DNA of 64,000 nt. Origin: CAZZCU01 sp964652825. GTDB lineage: Bacteria; Bdellovibrionota_B; Oligoflexia; Oligoflexales; CAZZCU01. Within the stretch, counting starts at the first letter, position 1. Each line of letters opens with the position of its first letter. Below the pieces are notes generated by a model that saw only the letters and a list, made by a program, of their open reading frames with translations, made no database searches and was not told where the DNA came from. The stretch lies in NCBI GenBank assembly GCA_964652825.1, contig CAZZCU010000001.1, positions 211,574-275,573 of the forward strand, in the 5' to 3' direction. This document shows positions 55,822 through 64,000 of the stretch, in pieces. The position numbers were made by a program, and so were the translations under genes.

Positions 55822-56342
55822 TAGTAGCAACATGACGGATAGTAGTAGTACGCGTAGCCATAGTAGCTTGGATAGTAAGTCTGATAGTACTGCGGATAGC
55901 TGTAGTAGTAATAGTTACCGTAATTGTAATAGTAAGGTTGCGTGTAAGAGTTGTAGTTCCAGTAGTAGTAGCTATTGGTTCTGCCTCGCCAGCCCCATTG
56001 TTGCGAAGAAGAGTCTTGATCTAATTCGGTAGTGACGACATTTTCCATCGGTTGTTTAGCCTGGCGCCAGACTTTGCCGGCATTCTCCGCATCAACATTT
56101 GTTCCCACATTATCCAATACTCGTAGTTCGGCTTGGTCGTTCATGACCTTGCCGTTCTTATCAAGGGGAACACGTACAATTAAACTCGGCGCCGGTGTGC
56201 GGTCTGCCGTGCTTGTTTCTGCCTCCTCGGTGCTATTGGGTGCTTGTGCTTCGTTTGCGAGTTGTTTCGTTTCTGTTACTGCCCCGCAGCCTGCGGCTCC
56301 GAAAATCAGGGCACCACCAAGAATCCATACTGATCTATTCAT
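55818..56342 (-). CDS. Lipoprotein with extreme Tyr-rich C-terminal tail
   Basis: Predicted lipoprotein of 174 residues; lipobox FGAAGC with Cys19. A Thr/Glu/Ala-rich linker (25-55) is followed by a short beta-like segment (LIVRVPLDKNGKVMNDQAELRVLDN). The last 55-60 residues consist largely of tyrosine with Asn, Ser, Pro and Gly, ending in SCCYY. GGAGG lies before ATG 56342; the frame is open ten codons more. The tail could bind glycans, aromatic ligands or crosslink through tyrosine. No family recognised. Confidence 0.75.
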   Translation of the reverse strand: MNRSVWILGGALIFGAAGCGAVTETKQLANEAQAPNSTEEAETSTADRTPAPSLIVRVPLDKNGKVMNDQAELRVLDNVGTNVDAENAGKVWRQAKQPMENVVTTELDQDSSSQQWGWRGRTNSYYYWNYNSYTQPYYYNYGNYYYYSYPQYYQTYYPSYYGYAYYYYPSCCYY

Positions 56343-56520
56343 ATCGTTGTTCCTCCATAATTGGTCGTTCATTTGCCGTTGTCACCTTAAGACAGGTGGA
56401 TGGTTTGCCCTACACGCCCACACCATTTCATTGCGAATTTCTCTGTTGCCGTGTGGGGTGTTCAGCCAGTTCCCTGGTATCTCTTGCAAGAAACGTTTCA
56501 TTTTTCCTGTTTCTGATATT

Positions 56521-56536
56521 TGGCATGAGTTCTGCT
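56521..56536 (+). promoter_or_regulatory. Sigma-54 (-24/-12) promoter
   Basis: TGGCATGAGTTCTGCT has GG and GC exactly 12 bases apart (56522 and 56534) and resembles the fliK promoter. Transcription would begin near 56547, 48 bases before the DUF883-like start at 56595. Confidence 0.7.
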
Positions 56537-56594
56537 TAGACTTGTACGTAGTTTTTTGAAACCGACCATGTTTTTACGAAGAATGGGAGAAAAA

Positions 56595-56912
56595 ATGACA
56601 AATCATGCGGAAGGGGTCACAACCCAGTTGCGCGATCAAGCGCTAGATAAAGGTCTGAATGGCAAAGAATTTTTGAGCCGTAATTTGGACGATCCGGATC
56701 AGATTGCTAAGGAAGTAGTTGCAAAAATTAAAGAGGCAACAGCAACCGGTCGTGACATGGTTATGCGTAATATTCGAGCCGCTTTGGACTCGGATACGGT
56801 TGTAGCGGCTCAGCGTCAGGTGGTTGGTACTGTCCGCAATCATCCTTTGGCTGTGATGGGTGGCGCTGTTGTTGTTGGTTTGGTGTTAGGTCGGCTACTG
56901 CGCAGTAGATAA
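56595..56912 (+). CDS. DUF883/YqjD-ElaB-like membrane-anchored protein
   Basis: Protein of 105 residues. The acidic/basic amphipathic N-terminal part (1-75) is followed by a C-terminal glycine-rich membrane helix (HPLAVMGGAVVVGLVLGRLLRS), the YqjD/ElaB/YgaM plan. E. coli members bind ribosomes at the membrane in stationary phase. GGGAG just before ATG 56595 and the upstream sigma-54 promoter favour this start over the TTG at 56556. The holin-like gene follows after 38 bases, and both may respond to stress. Confidence 0.75.
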   Translation: MTNHAEGVTTQLRDQALDKGLNGKEFLSRNLDDPDQIAKEVVAKIKEATATGRDMVMRNIRAALDSDTVVAAQRQVVGTVRNHPLAVMGGAVVVGLVLGRLLRSR

Positions 56913-56950
56913 TTTGTTGTCTCAACGACAAGTACAAATGAGGCGCGCGC

Positions 56951-57592
56951 GTGTTTAAAACCGTGATGAAATACCTGCTTATAGGTGGACGAGAGGCATC
57001 CATGTCGATTGCTAAACCAATTATCACGCAAATAAGTCTTTGGTTTCTATTGACGATGAGCGCTTTCGCGGGCGTTGTTGTTTTATTTACAGCGATAGTG
57101 GCATATGCCACTGCGGCACCGTGGAATATCGTCACGCCTGGTTTGCTGATGGCCGTTGTGTTATTCGCGGTTGCCGGGACGTTGTATGCCATTGCTCGTA
57201 GTATGAATGGGGCGTCGTCCTCGGCAAGAGAGAATTTGCATGTTGGTGACGTCAGAGCTGCAAAGTCGGCGCGGCCGATCGTGGTCGCGCCAACTAAGCC
57301 GTACGTACCAACCGCCAATATGATACAGTTGCAGGATACAGCTCGTGTTGGCTGGGAAAAATATCATTGGCCAATTCTCGGCCTGACAGTTGCTGCTGCT
57401 GTGCTTCTCGGTGCCAAACGATTGCCACATATTAGCCGAGCCGTGGGACATCGACGGCCAATTGATCCCACCCATCGGATGCTTGATATCGCTGTACCGC
57501 TTGTGGCGTCGCTTGCCAGTCGTTATTTGTCAAATCGTCAAAAGGGCTTTACAGCTTCGGATACGACCTCGCACGAGACCATGCTTCACTAG
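56951..57592 (+). CDS. Small membrane protein, holin-like (phage holin superfamily III-like)
   Basis: Protein of 213 residues with two adjacent membrane spans (about 28-52 and 61-83) and a third hydrophobic stretch at 142-157 (WPILGLTVAAAVLLGA). The two-span pair next to a DUF883 gene resembles the YqjE/DUF1469 arrangement of E. coli yqjD-yqjE. The C-terminal third is Arg/His-rich. GTG 56951 after GAGG is used; ATG 57002 with GAGAGG is an alternative. Function unknown. Confidence 0.65.
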   Translation: MFKTVMKYLLIGGREASMSIAKPIITQISLWFLLTMSAFAGVVVLFTAIVAYATAAPWNIVTPGLLMAVVLFAVAGTLYAIARSMNGASSSARENLHVGDVRAAKSARPIVVAPTKPYVPTANMIQLQDTARVGWEKYHWPILGLTVAAAVLLGAKRLPHISRAVGHRRPIDPTHRMLDIAVPLVASLASRYLSNRQKGFTASDTTSHETMLH

Positions 57593-57701
57593 TCTAGCTG
57601 AAGCTGATCTTAATATTTCCCTCTTGGTTGCAAATCTCAAAGCAGATCAATAGAATACTAATACCAATACTATTTTCTTCTTTAATCTCGGAAATGCTTG
57701 C

Positions 57702-59030
57702 GTGCGGTCTCCACAGAATTACCTATTATTTTTTATTTTGGTGCTAATACCGCCACAGGATACGTGTTTATTGGCGCAAGAAAGTGTGTCTTTACCGGCA
57801 TTACCATCCTATGCGGCGGTTTTATCCGCTTCGTTGCGTCAATCGTTGCCGACCAAGCGCGCTATTCTTGTTCGTGATCGTGCGGTCGTTGCCAGAAGTC
57901 TAGTTGGGTTTGCGGCGTTTCCACAACTTGGCGTTAGCGCGGCTTTGGTTGAACGTCGTCCAGAGAACAATGTTGCGCAGCCAACCACTCAAACTTATTC
58001 CGCGCAATTGAATTATAATGTTTTGGATTTTGGTCGCACGCGTGCGCAAAAACGCGCTGCTGACGCGCAGATTGACGCCGCCAATCAAGGTGTCGAAGCC
58101 ACTAACGAAGATCTATCATGGGAAGTGGCAAGAAATTATTTGGCGTTGGTTACGGCTGTTCGGCTTTTGGATATTAATCGTCAGAATTTAACTTTATCGC
58201 GTAATAAATTTGCAACAGTGCGTGCTAACTATCAAAAGGGCTTACGCCCTGAGAACGATTTGATTTCCGCTCAAGCTGATTTAGGAAATGTTCAGCTGGC
58301 TTTTGATAGAGCCGAGGCTGATCTCAGCGTCATGCGACAGCAGTTGGAGTCTTTGACCGGCGATGCAAGTTTGTTTCGGAATGGCGGCAATGACAAACTC
58401 AGCTCGGATGTGGTCACAAAATTTCTCGATAGAAATCCGGATGTCTGGCAGCGTCTGATCAATTCCTGGTCGGTCAGTAATCTTAGTGCCGCGCAACGCC
58501 AACGCTCTTTTGAGCGTCAGGCGCTGATTGCCTCGGAGACCGCGGCTGCCTCCGTGTATCGTCCGCGCCTAGGTTTGGCGATGACAGCGCAGCAGTCTGG
58601 TCCGAGCGAAAAGGAGCTTGAAGAGCAGTATTCCGGTCAAGTGCAGTTGTCTTGGGATTTACCATGGCCGGGAGCACTGCGTGATGCACGTCGTCAAGTG
58701 AGTTTACAAAGAAATATTCTCGAGACTGAAGAAGCTATTGAGCTGGATGCTCGTAAAAAATCCGAAGAGGTTGCCAAGCAGAAAATTACTTGGACGGCTC
58801 GGCTATGGAAAGCAGCGGAAGCGCAGCTATCACTACGCATGCGCCAATATGATTTGACACGAAAAAGATACGAAGCAGGCAAAGCTTCGGCATTTGAGTT
58901 GAGCAATAGCGAACTCGAACTGGGAAATTCCCGTCTGGAACGTGTCCGTATTGCCAATTCCTTCGTGGCGGCTGTGCTGGATCTTGCCGAGGCTCGACGA
59001 ATTAGTGACCCTGGCGTCATATTTAAATGA
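57702..59030 (+). CDS. TolC-family outer-membrane efflux protein
   Basis: Outer-membrane channel of 442 residues. Signal peptide at 1-25 (Ala-Gln cleavage region), then two TolC/OEP repeats with long helices: NVLDFGRTRAQKRAADAQIDAANQ near 105-130 and the equivalent near 320-360. A GTG start at 57702 is supported by a GGAA site. It is the first gene of the tripartite pump, 34 bases before the adaptor. Confidence 0.9.
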   Translation: MRSPQNYLLFFILVLIPPQDTCLLAQESVSLPALPSYAAVLSASLRQSLPTKRAILVRDRAVVARSLVGFAAFPQLGVSAALVERRPENNVAQPTTQTYSAQLNYNVLDFGRTRAQKRAADAQIDAANQGVEATNEDLSWEVARNYLALVTAVRLLDINRQNLTLSRNKFATVRANYQKGLRPENDLISAQADLGNVQLAFDRAEADLSVMRQQLESLTGDASLFRNGGNDKLSSDVVTKFLDRNPDVWQRLINSWSVSNLSAAQRQRSFERQALIASETAAASVYRPRLGLAMTAQQSGPSEKELEEQYSGQVQLSWDLPWPGALRDARRQVSLQRNILETEEAIELDARKKSEEVAKQKITWTARLWKAAEAQLSLRMRQYDLTRKRYEAGKASAFELSNSELELGNSRLERVRIANSFVAAVLDLAEARRISDPGVIFK

Positions 59031-59064
59031 TCCAATGAAGTAATAGATTGGAAAGGATTACGAA

Positions 59065-59979
59065 ATGTTGACGCGAATTATAACTGTTATTTTGCTGATA
59101 TTTGTTGCGACGGCATGCAACAAGGGCAGCAAAAACGGTGCGAATGATGGCAAACGCAATGCCGGCGGTAGAGGCGGTGGCGTCGGTCGTGCTACCGCAG
59201 TGAAAGTGCAACTGGTGGCAGCCCAATCTTTGCCACATAAAATTGATATCGTTGCTGTTCTTAAAGGCCGTAAGCAAGCTGAGGTCTACTCGCGTGTATC
59301 CGGTAAGATCGCATCGGCGGGTCCGGCCGAGGGGACGCAAGTTAAGGCGGGACAGGTTTTGATTCGTATCGATCGCAGCGATCCAGGCGAATCTTTCTTG
59401 ACGACGCCGATCACTAGCCCGATTTCCGGATGGATCGGGCGTTGGATTGTCAGCAGTATCGGTGAGCATGTTTCTGCTCAAGAGCCACTGGTGACTATTG
59501 TGGATGATGAAGTTTTGACAGCGGCGGTTATGTTGCCGACGAAAGAATGGTTGCAGGTCACCAAAGAAACTCCGGTTCAGGTAAGCGTCAGCTCCGAGAA
59601 ACGTGAGGCTGTTATTACACGTATTGCGCGGGCGGCGGAGGCAGCATCTGGACGCGGCACTGTTCATGTTGATGTGAACAATCCCGATCATCGCTGGAAA
59701 GCCGGGATGGTGGCTAACATAACGTTTGATTTGGATACTAAGCCACGTATCGTCGTGCCAGCTCCGGCCTTATCTATCACTGATCAAGGTTCATTTGTTT
59801 TTGTGGTGCAAGACAATGTAGCAAAACGTTTAAGTGTTAAGTTTGTAGTTATTGATAATGATCAAGTCGAGATTCTCGAGGGATTACCCGAAGGTAGTCA
59901 GCTAATTACCGAAGGTGTTAGCCAGGTTGGAGACTCGTTGCCAGTGAAGATCGTTGAAGAGGCGGCAAAGGAGTCTTGA
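59065..59979 (+). CDS. RND efflux membrane-fusion protein lacking the alpha-hairpin
   Basis: Periplasmic adaptor of 304 residues, probably lipid-anchored at Cys18 (VATAC). The lipoyl halves are at about 72-104 (YSRVSGKIASAGPAEGTQV) and 117-147 (SPISGWIGRWIVSSIGEHV), separated by only some 12 residues (SDPGESFLTTPI) instead of the usual coiled-coil hairpin. A beta-barrel (about 148-222) and a membrane-proximal domain follow. A Gly/Asn/Lys-rich spacer lies after the Cys. The RND gene starts three bases after its stop. Confidence 0.9.
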   Translation: MLTRIITVILLIFVATACNKGSKNGANDGKRNAGGRGGGVGRATAVKVQLVAAQSLPHKIDIVAVLKGRKQAEVYSRVSGKIASAGPAEGTQVKAGQVLIRIDRSDPGESFLTTPITSPISGWIGRWIVSSIGEHVSAQEPLVTIVDDEVLTAAVMLPTKEWLQVTKETPVQVSVSSEKREAVITRIARAAEAASGRGTVHVDVNNPDHRWKAGMVANITFDLDTKPRIVVPAPALSITDQGSFVFVVQDNVAKRLSVKFVVIDNDQVEILEGLPEGSQLITEGVSQVGDSLPVKIVEEAAKES

Positions 59980-59982
59980 TCC

Positions 59983-62900
59983 ATGGATATTATCCGGCTT
60001 TCCATAAAACGACCGATTTTTATTTTGATGATCACGTTGTTTATGATCGTGGTCGGTGGTCTGGCTTTGCGTCAGTTGCCGGTGGATTTATATCCTGATG
60101 TTTCTTATCCAGTCCTCGCCGTGCGCGCTCATTTACCGGGCGCCGCTCCTGAAGAAGTGGAACAGATTGTTACAAGACGACTTGAGGATGCGCTTAGCAG
60201 TCTTGCTGGTATAACCACTATGCGCTCCATAAGTCGCGAGGGCTCAGCGACCGTCATCATGGAGTTTGCGGCCGGCGTCGATATTAAATTTCAAGAGACA
60301 CAGGTTCGCGCCAAGGTCGCTAATATACGCAATTCTTTCCCCGATGACTTGTCAGAGCCGGTGGTTTTTCGGCAAGACCCTGACGATACTCCTATCATTG
60401 AAATCGCCATTACCGGCAATCGCACGGCGTCGGAATTGACGCGTATTGCCGATGATCAGATAGCCGAGCGTTTGCGTCAGGTGCCAGGTGCTGGCGAAGT
60501 GACGCTTGGTGGTGAACGAAAACAAGAAGTGCTCGTCGAGTTGAAGCCGGATGCGATTGAGGCTTGGCGCATCAGCACCGCCGAGGTTGTCAGCGCTATC
60601 CAGAATTTTAATGGAAATGAGCCCGTTGGTAATCTTAAAGGTAAGGATCGTGTCTGGCTTCTGCGTTCCCTTTCACACGTTGCCTCCGTCGAAGATCTGC
60701 GCACGATTCCTGTAACCAGAACTAAGGATGGAAACCCGATTTTTCTCGGTGACGTCGCCGACATTTCTTTGGGGTTCGCTGAAGTACGTCGTATTAGTCG
60801 TTTAAACGACGGCAAGTCTTTGCGGCCTGCGGTTACTATTGATGTTAGTAAGCAGTCAGGTGAGAACACGGTCGCGGTCTCCGATCAGGTTATTAAAACG
60901 ATTGAAGAACTCCGCCAGATTTTGCCGAGCGATATTAGCATTACGATTACTCGTGATAATGCTGATCTTGTACGTACCAATGTTGCGGATGTTTTTGAGA
61001 CTTTGATCATTGGCGCGATTTTGACCATTGTTGTCGTATTGCTGTTTTTGCGCAGTCCCCGGGCGACCGTCACCACTGGCTTGTCTCTGCCGAGCAGCGT
61101 GATCACGACATTTGCCATTATGTTCGTGGCTGGTTTTACGATAAACGTCATGACGCTTCTTGCCCTGTCTTTGGCGATTGGTCTTTTGGTTGATGATGCT
61201 ATCGTTGTTCGCGAAAATATTTTTCGACATTTACAAAAAAACGAATCGGATCCGGCAGAGGCAGCTTATCAGGGAACTCGAGAAGTTGCTCTTGCTGTTG
61301 TTGCCACAACCTTGACCATCGTTGCCGTGTTTTTGCCGGTCGGTTTTATGGGTGGCGCAACCGGACAGTTTTTTAAGCAATTCGCGGTTACTGTAGTTTT
61401 CGCTATTTTAGTTTCGCTTTGGGATGCCTTGACCATGGCGCCGATGTTGTCGACCTACTTTGCTAATATCGCAGATCCGACGCGTGAATGGTTGGCGTTT
61501 GGTAAATTTGGTGATCGCGCTAATCATTTTCTGGAGAAGTTTGAAAATTGGTTCATTGGACTTGAGACACGTTATCATGATGTTTTGTCATGGATTTTGC
61601 CGCGCCCCAAGATTGCGGGCTTAATTTCCGCCGGATCATTGCTGGTGGCGTTGTTGGGATTCGCTTTTATAGGCAAGAGTTTTTTGCCGGCACAGTTGGG
61701 CCGTGTTTTTTCGGCTCAGTTAACCGGCCCGATAGCCATACCTATTCAGCGTGTTGCCGAGGTAGCAGATCAGGTTGATCAAAAACTACGTGCAGTTGAG
61801 AGTTTGGATAACTGGACGATTAGTGCCGGTAAGAGCTTCAATGGCAGCGCCAGTGTAAATATGACTCTTCGCGTCAAGGATAAATTTGGTCGCAGTCAAA
61901 AGGCCTTGGCCAAAGTACGGAGTGATGTTCGCGGTGCTATTTCCGGCATCACCGGTTATTCGTTGCGAATGTCGGAGCCTGCGGATCCTTTAGCTGGCTC
62001 ATCCGGTCGCTTCCAGCCAGTGGCGGTGTTGGTTTCAGGACATGAATTATCAACTTTGCGCGATATTGCCCGCAAAGTGCAGGCGATTATGGGTGAGATC
62101 GATGGCATTACCGATGTTGCTGCGTTGCAAGAAGATGGTTTACCCGAGATCGTTCTGCAGACGTCACCGGACCTAGCTGGATATTATGGTGTCACCGGCA
62201 AGGCGATTGGTACCGAACTCAGAACCTGGGTGGAAGGTGACACGCGGAATAATTTGCAACTTGGCAGCGATCGCATTCCTATCCGCGTACGCTTGGCGGG
62301 AGGAGAGACACAATCGCCGCCTAGCCTGATGGCGAAAAGCATTTTTGCTCGTTCTATTCAAGGCGACGTCGTGGCAGTCCCTATCGGTAGTGCCGTTGAA
62401 TGGAAAGCAAATGCCGGGCCGTCCGTGATCGCCCGCGAGAATCGCCGTAAAATTCTGCGCGTCGGTGCTAATACCGAGCGTGGTGCGGCGTTAGGCACGA
62501 TCGTTAGCAAACTGAACGAACGTTTAGCTGATTTGCCGCTTCCGCAAGGCTACAACGTGCGCATTGTCGGACAAAGCGAGCAGATGGCCGAGTTGTTCCG
62601 GAATGTAGTGATTGCTTTGGCATTGGGTTGCTTATTTATGTATATGATTTTGGCGTCGTTATTTGAATCATTTACACAGCCTCTAACGGTTATGGCCGCG
62701 GTGCCATTAGCTGCGACTGGTGCGGTGTTGGCTTTGCTTTTATTCCAGTTACCTCTCGATATGTACGGTGGCATCGGTATGATTTTGCTTGCCGGTATCG
62801 TTGCCAAGAACAGTATCTTGTTGGTCGATTTCGCAACTCAAAAGGTGCGCAATCTAGGTATGGACCCACAACTTGCAATTCTCGAGGCTGCGCCACTACG

Positions 62901-63117
62901 ACTGAGGCCGATTTTGATGACCTCTCTGGCGATGATCGTTGGGATGCTGCCCGTAGCAACCGGACTCGGCGTCGGCGGCGCGGCGCGTCAAGCGCTTGGT
63001 ATTGCGACCATTGGCGGTATTATTAGCTCCACCTTTTTGACTTTGGTCATCGTACCGAATTTATATGTCGCCGTGGAACGCTATGCCTCTAAGTTTCGCT
63101 TAAAGATGTCGCGTTGA
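59983..63117 (+). CDS. RND family efflux transporter (HAE1/AcrB type)
   Basis: Inner-membrane pump of 1044 residues, with 12 membrane spans and two large periplasmic loops. The proton-relay residues are intact: Asp404-Asp405 in LVDDAIVV (span 4) and Lys942 in VAKNSILLVDF (span 10), equivalent to AcrB Asp407/408 and Lys940. The HAE1-type motif supports export of hydrophobic compounds rather than metals. The substrate is unknown. It shares 18 bases with the convergent ogt gene. Confidence 0.95.
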   Translation: MDIIRLSIKRPIFILMITLFMIVVGGLALRQLPVDLYPDVSYPVLAVRAHLPGAAPEEVEQIVTRRLEDALSSLAGITTMRSISREGSATVIMEFAAGVDIKFQETQVRAKVANIRNSFPDDLSEPVVFRQDPDDTPIIEIAITGNRTASELTRIADDQIAERLRQVPGAGEVTLGGERKQEVLVELKPDAIEAWRISTAEVVSAIQNFNGNEPVGNLKGKDRVWLLRSLSHVASVEDLRTIPVTRTKDGNPIFLGDVADISLGFAEVRRISRLNDGKSLRPAVTIDVSKQSGENTVAVSDQVIKTIEELRQILPSDISITITRDNADLVRTNVADVFETLIIGAILTIVVVLLFLRSPRATVTTGLSLPSSVITTFAIMFVAGFTINVMTLLALSLAIGLLVDDAIVVRENIFRHLQKNESDPAEAAYQGTREVALAVVATTLTIVAVFLPVGFMGGATGQFFKQFAVTVVFAILVSLWDALTMAPMLSTYFANIADPTREWLAFGKFGDRANHFLEKFENWFIGLETRYHDVLSWILPRPKIAGLISAGSLLVALLGFAFIGKSFLPAQLGRVFSAQLTGPIAIPIQRVAEVADQVDQKLRAVESLDNWTISAGKSFNGSASVNMTLRVKDKFGRSQKALAKVRSDVRGAISGITGYSLRMSEPADPLAGSSGRFQPVAVLVSGHELSTLRDIARKVQAIMGEIDGITDVAALQEDGLPEIVLQTSPDLAGYYGVTGKAIGTELRTWVEGDTRNNLQLGSDRIPIRVRLAGGETQSPPSLMAKSIFARSIQGDVVAVPIGSAVEWKANAGPSVIARENRRKILRVGANTERGAALGTIVSKLNERLADLPLPQGYNVRIVGQSEQMAELFRNVVIALALGCLFMYMILASLFESFTQPLTVMAAVPLAATGAVLALLLFQLPLDMYGGIGMILLAGIVAKNSILLVDFATQKVRNLGMDPQLAILEAAPLRLRPILMTSLAMIVGMLPVATGLGVGGAARQALGIATIGGIISSTFLTLVIVPNLYVAVERYASKFRLKMSR

Positions 63118-63633
63118 AATATATTTGTTTTCATGACGAATCAACCAATCCTTTTGCTGCAAGCCGCCGGCATAGCCAACAAGTTTGCCGCTTGCTCCTA
63201 TGACGCGATGACAGGGAACAATCAAAGGTATCGGATTGCGTCGATTGGCATTGCCCACGGCGCGTTGAGCTTTGGGAATACCAAGACGCTGCGCCAATTC
63301 CGAATAGGAAATTTTCTCGCCCGGCCGTAATTTGCGTAGTCCTTGCCAGACTTTCAACTCAAAATCCGTGCCACGCATATCGAGTTTGATTTTCGGCAAT
63401 TTTGCTGTGTCGTCAGAGAAATAAGCATCAAGCCAAACCTTGGCTTCTTCGATAAAAACATTCGGCTCGATCGAGAGTTTGACGTCGCCGTACCAGCGTC
63501 GCAATCTTTCGGTTAACATTTTTTGACGCGTAGGTTTAAGAAACTCCAGAGCGCACAGACCTTTATTGCTGGCGATGGCGCGCATGCGGCCGATCGGGGT
63601 TTCGATGATCGTTGAAGCAAACGTGTTATTCAT
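63100..63633 (-). CDS. ogt: Methylated-DNA-protein-cysteine methyltransferase
   Basis: Suicide repair protein for O6-alkylguanine (177 residues). The active site is IPLIVPCHRVIG with Cys141; VKVWLDAYF and ISYSELAQRLGIPKAQRAVGNANRRN with the DNA-binding Arg are in place. The frame continues four codons upstream, but GGAGG directly before ATG 63633 fixes this start. The 3' end overlaps the RND gene by 18 bases, convergent. Confidence 0.93.
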   Translation of the reverse strand: MNNTFASTIIETPIGRMRAIASNKGLCALEFLKPTRQKMLTERLRRWYGDVKLSIEPNVFIEEAKVWLDAYFSDDTAKLPKIKLDMRGTDFELKVWQGLRKLRPGEKISYSELAQRLGIPKAQRAVGNANRRNPIPLIVPCHRVIGASGKLVGYAGGLQQKDWLIRHENKYISTRHL

Positions 63634-63706
63634 GGCAACCTCCATTGTGTAACAATGCTATTTTATTAAACTCGATCGACTGCATGTCAGCCACTGACAT
63701 CTTGTT

Positions 63707-64000
63707 TTATAAAATTCTTCCAGCCTCTTTGAGCACCGTTAATTGGGCGCCACAATGTATACACTTGACTGCTAGCGGCCAGCTATCGGTTTTATGATTT
63801 AAAGAGATGGTTCCTTGGCATTCGGGACATGAACCGGTGGCAGCTTCAATATCGACAGCGCCGACATGCAATTTATAAATAATCACACCAAGTACCGGTC
63901 CAAGCATGAGTAAAATCGGCACGCTAAAGAAATGCACAATGGGAATAACAATCGAGAAGATCCCTACCGCCCAGCAACCGGCACACCATTGAGCGCCCTT
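63707..64000 (-). CDS. Zinc-ribbon membrane protein, 5' end outside the window
   Basis: The reading frame remains open to the right window edge (QWCAGCWAVGIF then a hydrophobic span PILLMLGPVLGVIIYKL), so the gene is truncated here. A C-terminal zinc-ribbon pattern is present: CPEC and CIHC 26 residues apart, plus CAGC before the span. Function unknown; a GTG at 63937 would give a shorter 76-residue version but discards the first Cys pair. Confidence 0.6.
   Translation of the reverse strand, partial: KGAQWCAGCWAVGIFSIVIPIVHFFSVPILLMLGPVLGVIIYKLHVGAVDIEAATGSCPECQGTISLNHKTDSWPLAVKCIHCGAQLTVLKEAGRIL

Noticed and set aside
56032..56559. 175-residue plus-strand ORF
   Set aside because: Mostly antisense to the Tyr-rich lipoprotein, which has a lipobox and GGAGG site; the rest is the intergenic gap holding the sigma-54 promoter.
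1..64000. CRISPR arrays, tRNA/rRNA genes, insertion sequences, integrases, prophage
   Set aside because: No regularly spaced direct repeats, no RNA gene signatures, no transposase or phage gene content, and no base-composition break was noticed by eye.

Overview
The window is a gene-dense chromosomal segment of a Gram-negative, flagellated bacterium. Lipid A/LPS genes (KDO transferase, heptosyltransferase, an LpxH-like phosphoesterase), an O-antigen-type sugar cluster, many lipoproteins with clear lipoboxes and a TolC/RND pump show two membranes. FlbD next to motA/motB, a sigma-54 type promoter before fliK, the PrkA-YeaH-SpoVR trio and lipoproteins with AgmX/PglI-like C-termini suggest the old 'deltaproteobacterial' radiation, most likely Bdellovibrionota/Oligoflexia. 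That placement is an inference from gene content; no phylogeny could be run. I saw no rRNA, tRNA, CRISPR array, insertion sequence, integrase or prophage.

Layout. 1-13.4 kb: prfC (RF3), a von Willebrand factor A lipoprotein with adhesin-like repeats, smc, a beta-propeller-like lipoprotein, ssb, then the leftward housekeeping run rplU-rpmA-(terminator)-obgE-nadD-rsfS-rlmH. 13.7-17.9 kb: a rightward flagellar unit fliK-flgD plus a Cys-rich triplicate-repeat lipoprotein, preceded by a -24/-12 promoter. 17.9-21.9 kb: leftward rng, waaA and a GT9 heptosyltransferase. 22.1-27.0 kb: a compact four-gene rightward unit of unknown function (one-TM protein, SH3-like lipoprotein, large multidomain lipoprotein, cytoplasmic PilZ protein). 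27.0-33.1 kb: a DGAT2/TMEM68-like acyltransferase, then polysaccharide genes (PglF/WbpM-type dehydratase, WecA-type transferase, GDP-fucose synthase, possible GT-B glycosyltransferase). 33.1-36.4 kb: dapF, an OmpR-type response regulator with its histidine kinase, and an orphan. 36.5-41.5 kb: the leftward rpiB-glyA-nrdR-ribE-ribBX-ribH-nusB unit, where the GTP cyclohydrolase II half of RibBA is degenerate and ribD is absent. 41.6-42.8 kb: acpP and an LpxH-like phosphoesterase. 42.8-49.1 kb: leftward prkA-yeaH-spoVR plus a secreted/outer-membrane candidate. 49.3-50.4 kb: prfB with a programmed +1 frameshift. 50.6-55.8 kb: flbD-motA-motB followed by a tetratricopeptide-like protein and an AgmX/PglI-like lipoprotein. 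55.8-57.6 kb: a Tyr-rich lipoprotein and a small membrane-stress pair (DUF883-like, holin-like) with a sigma-54 type promoter. 57.7-63.1 kb: a tripartite RND efflux operon whose adaptor lacks the alpha-helical hairpin. 63.1-64 kb: ogt and a zinc-ribbon membrane protein cut by the window edge.

The most promising undescribed material is the 22.1-27.0 kb envelope unit, the two genes appended to the stator operon, the protein appended to prkA-yeaH-spoVR, and the hairpin-less efflux adaptor.
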